NCBI GenBank assembly: GCA_965112735.1
Contig: OZ218950.1
Location: 6,696,001-6,760,000 of the forward strand
Source of the DNA: Phaeosaccion multiseriatum
Taxonomy: Eukaryota; Ochrophyta, other classes
Length of the DNA: 64,000 nucleotides
Reading direction: 5' to 3'
Below the pieces are notes generated by a model that was not told where the DNA came from, ran no database searches, and worked only from the letters and a program-made list of their open reading frames with translations. The position numbers were made by a program, and so were the translations under genes. Shown in pieces: positions 55,652 through 64,000 of the stretch. How positions within the stretch are numbered: the stretch's first letter is position 1; each line of letters begins with the position of its first letter.

Positions 55652-57444
55652 ATGAGTAGAGCTCCCGGAGGGTCTACGAGTGCCAGCGGCAATGTGGCCG
55701 TGGTTCCTTCCTTCGGTCGCAGGTGAGCTAGATATTGGAAGCTTCGAGTTCCCTCCGAAAGCCAAAGAGCTGCTGCCGCCTTTGCTGTTGCTTACGTCGT
55801 TCGCTTGCGTCAATCATTACCACATTCAACCCTCTCTTCTTCTCCTCTTCCACCTCTTCCTTCTTACAATCGTCGTACCATCCTGTCGACAGATACTCGC
55901 TGGATGTGACTCGAAGGCCTGAGACCTTGGAAGCTATCAAGAGCGCTCTCGCCTCCCTCAACCTCGAGTTGGACAAGGTGACCTCTGCAGAGCTGTGCGC
56001 CGTCTCGGGCTCTCTCATTGAGGTTCAGGTCACGGCACGAGACCTTAGCGGGGCAACCGCGGCGGGAGTAGCAGGCGCAGGAGCCGCTGAGCCGCGGAAG
56101 GTCTTGCTGAAGCTGTTTCAACATGAAACCGCAATGCTCCCCGCCAAGGGTGCCAAGGGAGCAGAGAAGGGCAGCCGGTACACGAGAAAGCCAGCCGAGA
56201 AGCCGACAATGCACTACTTGTACACCCTTCTCTCAGCCACGTATGTGGACGTGGCGGAGGCGGGGTCGACGTGCATCGTGGGCGAGTGCGAGGGCGAGAG
56301 CGTGTGGAGTGCGGGCTTGACGACGGAGCAGGTGGAGGCGGTAGGGGTGGCGATGCTACTGCAAGCGGCCTCCATCGTCAGCGAGGCCTATGGATACAAT
56401 ACGTTGCTGGAGGTGAGAGCTGATGCCTTGCCTGCTGAATGATGATACTATGCATGGTCCGAGCACCCTACCTGCAGTGTTACTCTTGGGCCCCTGGGGC
56501 ACTGCTTTCACTCACTCCCTCTCTCACCCACTTACCTCCCTCATTCACTCCACTCTACTCACTCCACTCCAGCTACCCCCTCACTCCACTCACTCACTCA
56601 CTCACTCACTCACTCACTCACTCACTCACTCACTCACTCAATCACTCACTCACTCACTCACTCACTCACTCACTCACTCATCCACCCAATGCCCCACCCA
56701 CTCTCTTCACGCACCTTCCGCCCTCCGCGTATCCTTCGCTCCCACTCGTGCCAGGTGGTGAGTGGTGAGGTGGCAAACATTACTCCTGCATGGGGCAAGA
56801 GCGAAGGGTGGACAGGGGAAAAAGACCTGCAGCTCTTCTGTCTCGTTGTGCGAGCAGGAAAGCGATGTAAGACAGTTCTTGGCACCCCGGATGTACTCGA
56901 CCCCACCCCGTCCACAGCAGCAGCAGGAGCACCAGCAGCAGGAGTAGAGGCAGAAGCAGCAGCAGCAGCAGGAGGAGGAGGAGGGGGAGGAGAGGATGGA
57001 GATGGGGGGGAGGGAGAAGAACAAGCGGGGGCGCCATGGGTCCCCATCGACTTGTATTGCGTGTTGGAAAAGACGCTCCGAATGGACATGCTCATGGGAA
57101 GTCGAGTCATGGCACAAAGTAGCAATAGCGAGGTCATGGACCAGGACAGTGGCGGCGGTGGTGTTGGGGGAGGGGCGATGACTATGGGAGCACGAGGGGG
57201 CCTCTCGGGGCCGGTGCCGCCCTCCCTCCTCTCCATACAGGAGCTGAGAAGGCCTACGAACAAGGACAACTCTGTGCCCGAGCCGGAGAGAACGTACAAG
57301 TGGGTGGTGGTGATTGCCGTCCTCGCAGCGCTGTACTTCATCAAGTATGGGAGGAGAGGGGGGGGGAGGGGAGTCACAGTGGGCTCCAGCACAGGGGGAC
57401 CAAGGTCGGCCGCAGCCGCCGCCGAGAGTCGATTACAACGATAG
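55652..57444 (+). CDS. Tail-anchored membrane protein, unknown function
   Basis: Exons 55652-55722, 55893-56412 and 56755-57444 give 426 residues in frame. There is no signal peptide. A globular N-terminal part (YSLDVTRRPETLEAIKSAL ... MHYLYTLLSATYVDVAEAG ... VGVAMLLQAASIVSEAYGY) is followed by a short conserved-looking segment (NITPAWGKSEGW, LQLFCLVVRAGKRCK), an Ala/Gly low-complexity stretch from GCA/GGA repeats, and one hydrophobic helix (WVVVIAVLAALYFIKYG, about 380-396) with a basic Gly/Ser tail. Topology suggests ER or another organelle membrane with a cytosolic head. I do not recognise the family. Intron 2 ends in a CACT array. Confidence 0.75.
56575..56692 (+). repeat. (CACT)n array in an intron
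   Basis: More than 20 CACT/CTCA units in intron 2 of the tail-anchored protein gene. Confidence 0.9.
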
Positions 57445-57549
57445 CAGCCATAGTACAAGGGTACTTAATAGACGCTCCTATTTATGTGACTATTTCTTGA
57501 TAGTTCAATGATTCACTATTGCCCTGCTCTCGACTCCTTCTCACCCTCC

Positions 57550-58003
57550 TCACGCAGCGCTCTTCCGCCTCTTCTTCTTGTCTATGTGGGTGCTTGCCTT
57601 CCTCTTGGTGGACGTTGCAGCAGCAGCTTGTCCAGACACCTTCTTTGGGGTTGTTTTGGCTACCTTCGCAGGCGGCTGCTCCTCCTCCTCTTCCTCCTCC
57701 TCTTCGTCATCGTCGTCGTCGCTATCATCGTCGTCGCCAGCATCTTCACCACTTTCCGCCTCCTCGTCCTCCTCCTCCTCCTCCTCCTTGTGGCCCTTCT
57801 TCTTTTCCTTATCCTTCTCCTTCTTGCCTGCCTTGCTCGGTGCATCACTCTTCTTTTCACTAGCGGCCTCGGCGTCGGCAGCGGTGGCAGCAGCAGCTGC
57901 AGCAGCCGAGGCAGCAGCAGTTGGTGATACAGACACGAGGGTGGCCTCTAACGCCACACACATCTTCCTGATGGCTGGGCTCTCCGTAGCGTCCTGAAGC
58001 AAA

Positions 58004-58042
<39 letters not shown>

Positions 58043-61000
58043 CACCACAAGGCAAACATGGAAAGAGCAAGGAAAGACGGTCAGAGCAGGCCGGGCAGCA
58101 CATGAATGGCAGTCAGAAAGAAAGGTCAGAAAGAAGCAAGCTCCGAACAAAGAGGGCAGACAGCGCAGGGAGTGCAAGACACGTGTACAGGCAGCACAGG
58201 GAGGGGAGGGGAGGGGAGAGGAGTGGCGGACACAGACAACAAGTCTCCACAATGCACACAACGGTTAAAAGAAGGACAGGCACCGACAGACTGACTTTGC
58301 GGAAGGAAGACAAAACTCACAACACGACTCAACGACGTGAGACCACGGCGTTACAAGACCAAGGCCAAGCCATGGCAGTAAGTAACATGTCCGTTAACAC
58401 ACGCTAAGGCCAAGCCATGGCAGTAAGTAACATGTCCGTTAACACACGCTCACCTTCGTTGCCCCGAGCGTCTCGAGAAGAGTCACCGCATCGTACTTCG
58501 CCGCCATTCGCTCCATGCCTGCAATAAGAGAGGCAACACAATACACACAAACACACACACACACAGAGAGAGAGGAAGGACGCACACAGGAAGGATGGCA
58601 GAGACAGGGGCGGTACTGAGTGTCAGGACAAACGTGTGTGTGTGAAATCAGCGTTTCCACGAGGCTCCTCCACGAAGCCGAAGCGCAACCTCAAACTCTC
58701 TCTCGTGGTTGGGGTTGGGGGCTCCTGGTACGTCATCGCCCCCCCCCCCCCCCCCGGTCTCATATACTTCTCCCTCCTCCTCCTCCTCCTCCTCCTCCTC
58801 CTCCTCCTCCTCCTCCTCCTCCTCCTCATTCCACATCCACCCACGCCACCTACCTGGCTGCTTGAGTAGTTTGAGCGCAGAGCCGCAGCACTGCAGCAGC
58901 GGTCGTGCCCTCTTGGCCTTGGACCCCACCCCTCCCTCGGCCACGGAGGACGAGAGCGCCTTGGTCAATGCATCCAGCACAGCGGCGCAATGGTCCTTAC
59001 CAAGCGCCTGCCGACTCTCCTTACACAGGGCACCTCCTTGGGCCACCACGTCACCCAAGAGTCGGAAGGCCTCTGCCTTGAGGTAGTCGCTCTTGGCAGT
59101 TACACACGCCTCCAACAGTTGAGGCGTGAGGAGCACGCCCTTCTCTGGGAAGCGGCGGATGAAGTGCGTGAAGAGGTCGCCGCTTGTAACGGACTTGCTT
59201 CTCTTCTTGTCCATAAAGTCTTTGAGACACTCTGAAATGCCCTCCGTCACGGTAGCCATGGTCTCCTTCTCCTCCTCCTCCTCCTCCTCCTCTTCTCCCT
59301 TGTTCTTCTTCTTCTTGCTCTTCATCTTCTTCTCCTCCTTCTTCTCCACCTTCTTGCCCCCCTTCCCCTCTTCCTCCTTGATGAGACGAATGGCACACAG
59401 CAGTCCGTCTGTAGCCAGGGAGCCGATATCCACCTTCCCACTGCCGGTGCGCCCCCCCGCCCTTCTGCACTCTGTCAGCAACTCAGCGGCCACCTTAGCT
59501 GCATCCATCAATCCATCTGCTGCCATCTCCTCCGGGCTGGCCTTGCACCTGCACAGGCGGTTTCGGTACAGACCCTGGCGGGGATGGAGAGGGGCAGACA
59601 GGACGGCATATGGGCAGGTAGGTAGGTAGGCGTATGGGTGGGTAGGTAAACAGGTGGCGTGGATTGGGATAGGCCGCGCGAAGGATAGGTGGAATGGGCG
59701 AGTAAGCCGTTAGTGCTACATCAGACGCAGACAGGCACAGGAAGGGAACTAAATGAACAGCAGCGCACTCTCTCTCTCTTCCTCTCTTCTCTCCCTCTCT
59801 CTCTCTCTCTCTTCTTTGCTTCCCCCTTCTTCTTCACTATACCTGCAGACGTTCAAGGAGGGCTCTTCCCTCCGAGCTTCGCGTCTCTACTGCAAGGCGT
59901 TTCATAGAACGGTACACGGGCATCAGCATGTAGCCACACAGTGGGGAGGAGCCGCAGCGAGAGGCAAACACCTCAATCAAATCCAACGCGCGAAGGCGAA
60001 TCTGCATCTGTTGCCTCTCCAGCTCGATCCTGCCAGCCTTTGTGCTCTGTTTCTTGAGCCCGATCAGCGACGCCAAAGCTGCGTCTGCCCCCGCGTGATG
60101 CGCCAAGCCCTCGCCCTCGTCCCCATTGAGCAAGTCCTCCAGACCATCAGCGTCCACCATCTCGTCATCCGAGTCGTCGTCGCCGTCGCCATTTGCTGCG
60201 CCCCCTTTTCCCTTCCCCTTGGCTGCGTCTTCCTCTTCTTGGTCGTCACTGTCGCTGCTGCTGCCACTCTCCTCATCCGTCTCGCCGGATTCCTCCTTCC
60301 CTGTCTTGTCGTCTGCCCCCTCTCCATCCTCTCCATCCTCGTCGCTGCCATCTGCACTATCCTCGTCATCCTCTCCATCCTCTCCATCCTCCTCATCATC
60401 CTCCTCCTCGAAGCCGCACACATTGGCCAGAAGGCAGTCGATGGCCGCCTTGGTCATAGGGTGCTGCTCTCCGTCCCCACACACCACCGTCCAGCTCTTC
60501 TTTGCCGTCTCTCTCATCCCCCTCACCGAGTACTGTGCCCCTGCCTGCTCTGCCACAATCGCCACCAGCACATCTGCCAGCACCGCCATCGGGTCGGCGT
60601 CACCATCCTCATCATCGTCCTCATCATCCTCGTCGTCGCCGTCCTTCGCTCCTGTGAGTCTGCTGTGAGTCTCAATGAGGTCTGTGAGGTGCTCCCCCAT
60701 GTTGTGGTAGTCGCCAGTCAAGCCGCGTAGACCAACTTGCATAATCACCCCGGCAAGCGCACAGCTCAGCTTGTCGCTGTTGCCCTTGCCCTCCGCTGAG
60801 ACCTCCTTACCCTTTCCTTTCTTGTCCTCCTTCTTGTTCTTCTTCTTGTTCTCCTTCTCACTCAACTTGGCGCCAGCGCCCCCACCCTCCTTCGAAGCAG
60901 AGCAGCTCTCCTCTCGTATCCTCCCCACGACTCGAAGCATCATCTCCCTTGCCTCCCTCCCTTCCTCGTCCAGCTCTGCCAACAACTGGGCCCCCTGCTC

Positions 61001-63377
61001 CTCCTCCAGCGCCGCCCACTGGCTGTGCAAGCTCCACAGAGTCTCCAATACGCCCTCCTCTCCTTTGGAGCCCTTAAAGTAAAGAGGCTTGCCGGAGATG
61101 TCCGCGAGCATGCTGAAGAAGCGAGACCGGCACGCCTCTTGCACCTGGCGCGGGATGACGACGTCTGCCGCCGTATCACCAACTGCTGCAGAGGCGCTGT
61201 CCTTCTTGCCCTTCTTCGCACTCTTCTTCTTCTTCTTCTTCTGCTTGTCGCTCTCCTTCTCTCCTCCCGCCCCCGCGTTGTCAAAGAAGCCCACGCGCAG
61301 CAGGAAGGACGACACCCTCGAAAAGAGTAGCTGCTGACCGTGGTCCAGCCCTCCTCCGCCCGCGGCTTTTCCCTTTCCCTTCCCCTTCCCCTTCACACCC
61401 TTCCCTCGCTCCTCCCCGCCTTGATCAGCATCGTTGGCGGCGCTGCCGATACCCATGAGCCTCGTGTTTTTGGTGAGCGAATGCAGCACCTCCACCGCCC
61501 ACACGCGATTCATCAACACCTTCTCCTCGTCGTCTCCTGCCCCTTTCCCCTCTCCCTCCTCCCCCTCGTTGCTGGTGGCCTTACCCAGCACGCAGTCCTC
61601 AAGCATGCCAATGTACTGCTCCACACACGCACCGTCCATGCCCTCCACCAAGCTGCCCACCGTCCTCGTGCCCGTGCGAGAGTCAAACTTGACGCCGCCC
61701 CGAATGACCAACACGCTCACCAACTCCAGCTGTACCTGGGGACTGTCGCTCGTCGCTGCGGCCAGCCCATTCAGAGTCTTTCGAGCGAGCGTGTGCAGTG
61801 TGGCATCGGCGCTGCAGCTGTGATTGAGCAAGACTCGCATCAGAGTCTTACTCAGCACCACTTTCACCGCTTCAGGAGGCACGCGCTCCATAACCTTGAG
61901 AGAGACAAGGCAAGGCGAGGGTATGTGAGCGATGCGGGTGTCAGTTTCAATCTCGAAAGGGTGTGTGTGGGGGGCGGGAGTGTACACGGAGGAAAGGCTC
62001 GGGCCGGGGAGGAAGTCGCGGTGCCCGTTTGAGAACACCCCAGGGCAAAACGAGACAGAAAATAGAGGCGAGGCGGACGTGCTCCTCCCCCCCTGGGCCT
62101 CCCGCTTGTTCGTCACGGTATGTCACTCAAGCATTCACTCAACTCACCTGCGAGAGGAGGAGGAGCGCGAGGCCCTTGGTGGTGTTGGTGCCGTTGGCCA
62201 GGCCCTCGTCCACCACAGTAGTCCACAGCTCCTCCAGCAGCTTCAGACGCTTCGTCCCCAGGCCGGGGGAGGAGGCAGCGGGGCGGGGCAGGGTAAGACC
62301 CAAGTCCGCCCACAGCCGGGGCCAGGCGGCGTGCACCTTGGGGAAGCAGGAGGAGGAGGCCCGCAGGGGGGGGAGGAAGGCCGCGCACTTGCCGGCTCGG
62401 GCCACGCGCTTGTGTCGGGCGCCTTTGGGGAGCAGTGCCAAGGCCTCCCCCACGGCGCCTTCGTCAGCGCCCTCCTCCTCTCCCTCTGCCGCCCCTGCTG
62501 CCGCCTTGGAGCGAATGAGTTGGTGGATGCCGAGGAGCAGCAGGAGCTGGTCCGGTTGCAGCGCGTCAATGCTTAGCTTTGACTTGGCCTTGGCGGACTG
62601 CTGCTCCTCCTCCTTCTCCTCCTGCCCCCCTTCTTCCTTGGAGGACGGATCGCCGGTCACGAGCGGCAGCAGCACGGGAAGGGCCCGCTCCTGGAAGACG
62701 TCCAGACTGAGCGGTGCAGCGATCGCCAGAGCGGCTTCAGAGGCCACCTGCCTTAACCACCGGCGCTTTCCATAGAGAGCCACTACCGCCTCAAGCAGCC
62801 GGAGAGCCCGCCCCGACACATCGTCCTCGCCCTCGCCCTCATCCCCAGCAGCGGCTCCGCTATCCAACCTTCCCGATCGTGCGATGGCCACGCACCCGAA
62901 CATCCGCCCGAAGAAGAGGTCCCGTTCCTCATTTCCCTTGATGTTCCCCGTGCTCTCGGTCACCTTAAAGAGCTTTTCCTCGACCTGCGCGGTGGAGACT
63001 TGGCTGGTCGGGAGCAGCCGCAGCACTTGGCTCAAGCACGCTGCGAACCCCAACCGGGCGGAGTCGCGGGAGGAGCAGAGCCCCTTGACAAGCCTCTGTA
63101 CGGCGTACTGGCCATCTCCCGCCGCGGCTTCACTTCCTGACAAGTGGCGGACGACGGAGATGGCTGCGGCGTGGCGTGTGGCTCCATCGTTGCTCGCCAG
63201 GTCCCAAAAGGCCTGCATGAAGGCCGAGAAGGCAGCTGCATTCTCCCTCTTTGGAGCTTCTATTTTGTTGGTCGCTTTCTCCTCTTCGTCCTCCTCCTGC
63301 TGCTGCTGCGGCTGCTCCATCTCCTCCTCCTCTGAGGACGAAGACGCGTCCGAGCCGGACGTATCCATTGCTGCCAT
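57550..63377 (-). CDS. POL5: POL5/MYBBP1A nucleolar protein
   Basis: Five exons, 63377-62148, 61894-59843, 59574-58854, 58518-58454, 57993-57550, give 1,503 residues, all in phase. The family (yeast Pol5, animal MYBBP1A, historically DNA polymerase phi) works in the nucleolus in rRNA production and ribosome assembly and is not a real polymerase. Typical segments: VQRLVKGLCSSRDSARLGFA and ERDLFFGRMFGCVAIARSG in exon 1, then long alpha-helical repeats, a large acidic Asp/Glu region in the middle (about 60080-60450), and GLYRNRLCRC at the start of exon 3. The tail is acidic, then basic (KKKRRKSAA) with nuclear-localisation character. Two dispersed-cassette copies are in the coding sequence, one read AAVGDTAA (61167-61190), the other VSPTAAA (57911-57932). 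Intron 4 has a 45-bp tandem duplication beside its donor. Confidence 0.92.
57911..57932 (+). repeat. Dispersed cassette copy (coding, VSPTAAA frame)
   Basis: GCAGCAGTTGGTGATACAGA on plus. The gene is on minus, so it is translated as SVSPTAAASA in POL5 exon 5. Confidence 0.9.
58359..58450. repeat. 45-bp perfect tandem duplication
   Basis: AAGGCCAAGCCATGGCAGTA ... TTAACACACGCT occurs twice in a row, the second copy ending at the POL5 exon 4 donor. Confidence 0.9.
58772..58830 (-). repeat. (GGA)n array beside a 5' splice site
   Basis: CTC array on plus, purine-rich on the gene strand, close downstream of the POL5 exon 3 donor (58853-58852). Confidence 0.85.
61167..61190 (-). repeat. AVGDTA cassette copy (coding)
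   Basis: GCCGTATCACCAACTGCTGC on plus. Translated on minus as SAAVGDTAADV in POL5 exon 2. Confidence 0.9.
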
Positions 63378-63639
63378 CGCCGTCCCTCACAGCCCTAATA
63401 TCGACGCGGTCCTGTCTCTCTTCTTCTCGCTGACCGCTGTTCCTTTTAAGGTTTCCACTGCCCTCAACGTCTGGCTTTCTCTGGCTGGAGATCGGCTGGA
63501 CCATTGAGCGTAAAAAAAAAATCTAAGAAACTGAAACTGAGGAATACCCCATCCATTGACTTATTGAATTCCAACTGCTTGCCATTGCAAAATCTTGCCC
63601 CCCATACGAAGCTCATCAGACGAGGCTACGAGGCCTTAC
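63378..63639. promoter_or_regulatory. Shared 5' region of POL5 (-) and the right-edge gene (+)
   Basis: 262 bp between divergent ATGs. Contains a run of A (63512-63520) and GAAACTGAAACTGAGG (63528-63543). Confidence 0.4.
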
Positions 63640-64000
63640 ATGGAGGAAGCCTCCCGATGGGCACCCGCTCTGGAGCTCGAGAAGACGAGCCGCGCGTCTC
63701 AGCATGCCATCGAGGCAGCCATTGCCGCCAAAGCCTCGGCACAGACCACGGCCGCGGCGGATGCTTCTGCTGCTGCCATCGCTGCTGCAGACGAGCACAC
63801 GGGCGGGGGGGGGGGACGAGGGCGATTTATCATCCAAGGTGGTTGGAGGGTGCCAACAGCACGCTCTCGCACTACCGAGATTGGAGAAACTTGGAGCAGG
63901 CCCTTACGGCGAGTCTAGAGGACGATGTACTGACGGCGCTGGGGAGGATGAGCAGCGACCACGAGATCGCCAAGCAGGCCATGGTAGCTGCCATTGGGGA
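63640..64000 (+). CDS. Start of an unidentified gene, truncated by the window
   Basis: ATG at 63640 opens an Ala-rich helical frame (SRASQHAIEAAIAAKASAQT). After an 11-base G run (63805-63815) the frame soon stops (63918). A different frame then becomes protein-like to the window end (AIYHPRWLEGANSTLSHYRD, ASLEDDVLTALGRMSSDHE). One extra G would join them. Either the G run is miscounted, or there is an intron or a frameshift. Family unknown. Confidence 0.45.

Noticed and set aside
1-64000. tRNA, rRNA, transposase or reverse transcriptase genes
   Set aside because: None recognised on either strand by reading. Small RNAs without conserved sequence could be missed.

Overview
The window is nuclear DNA of a photosynthetic stramenopile (ochrophyte). 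It is GC-rich, its genes carry many short GT-AG introns, and microsatellites are abundant. Two predicted proteins begin with a signal peptide ending in a Phe-containing AFAP/AF motif, the bipartite targeting signal used by algae with complex red-derived plastids, and a putative lipase has a weaker version. One gene is an LRR-ROCO GTPase whose repeats sit on a tandem array of 72-nt exons, an architecture I know from the brown alga Ectocarpus. A brown-algal or related heterokont lineage is therefore likely. The species cannot be fixed from the sequence.

Layout. 1-1915: 3' part of an ARV1-like lipid-homeostasis membrane protein (+). 2738-4926: plastid-targeted protein of unknown function (-). 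5260-11524: splicing factor SYF1/XAB2, 12 exons (+). 12028-16494: very large low-complexity ORF with an IQ-like motif (-), preceded on the same strand by a small membrane-type ORF (16537-16800). 17087-18937: Qc-type SNARE (+). 18938-21194: gene-poor stretch. 21195-26728: signal peptide/EGF/Ig-like/TM surface protein (-). 27007-40123: 28-exon gene encoding an ACBP-PH-DGAT1 fusion (+). 40812-42581: plastid-type YqgF/RuvX nuclease (+). 43586-44287: DJ-1/HSP31-like protein (-). 44436-50889: LRR-ROCO GTPase with a C-terminal membrane anchor (+). 50890-52737: repeat-rich intergenic DNA. 52738-55490: DUF676 serine esterase (-). 55652-57444: tail-anchored membrane protein of unknown function (+). 57550-63377: POL5/MYBBP1A (-). 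63640-end: start of another gene (+).

Most minus-strand genes are paired head-to-head with a plus-strand gene across only 148-333 bp. I built the gene models by requiring every exon junction to keep reading phase. For SYF1, the ACBP-PH-DGAT1 gene, the EGF protein, the esterase, POL5 and the SNARE, all junctions close in frame. The genes do not form one pathway, but lipid and membrane biology recurs (ARV1-like, ACBP-PH-DGAT1, esterase, SNARE).

The strongest unexplained signal is a short dispersed cassette, GCAGTTGGTGATACAGC (reverse GCTGTATCACCAACTGC), embedded in CAG/CTG repeats. At least 15 copies occur in this 64 kb. Some lie in introns, one supplies a splice acceptor, some are intergenic, and others are inside the coding frames of three unrelated genes, read as AVGDTA or VSPTA. 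A second family (TGAAACTGAAAC) and a third (TTATTGACTTGATAGGAAT-like) are also shared among non-coding segments. Microsatellites follow splice polarity: purine-rich or GTGAG-derived arrays sit beside donors, and pyrimidine or CA arrays beside acceptors.
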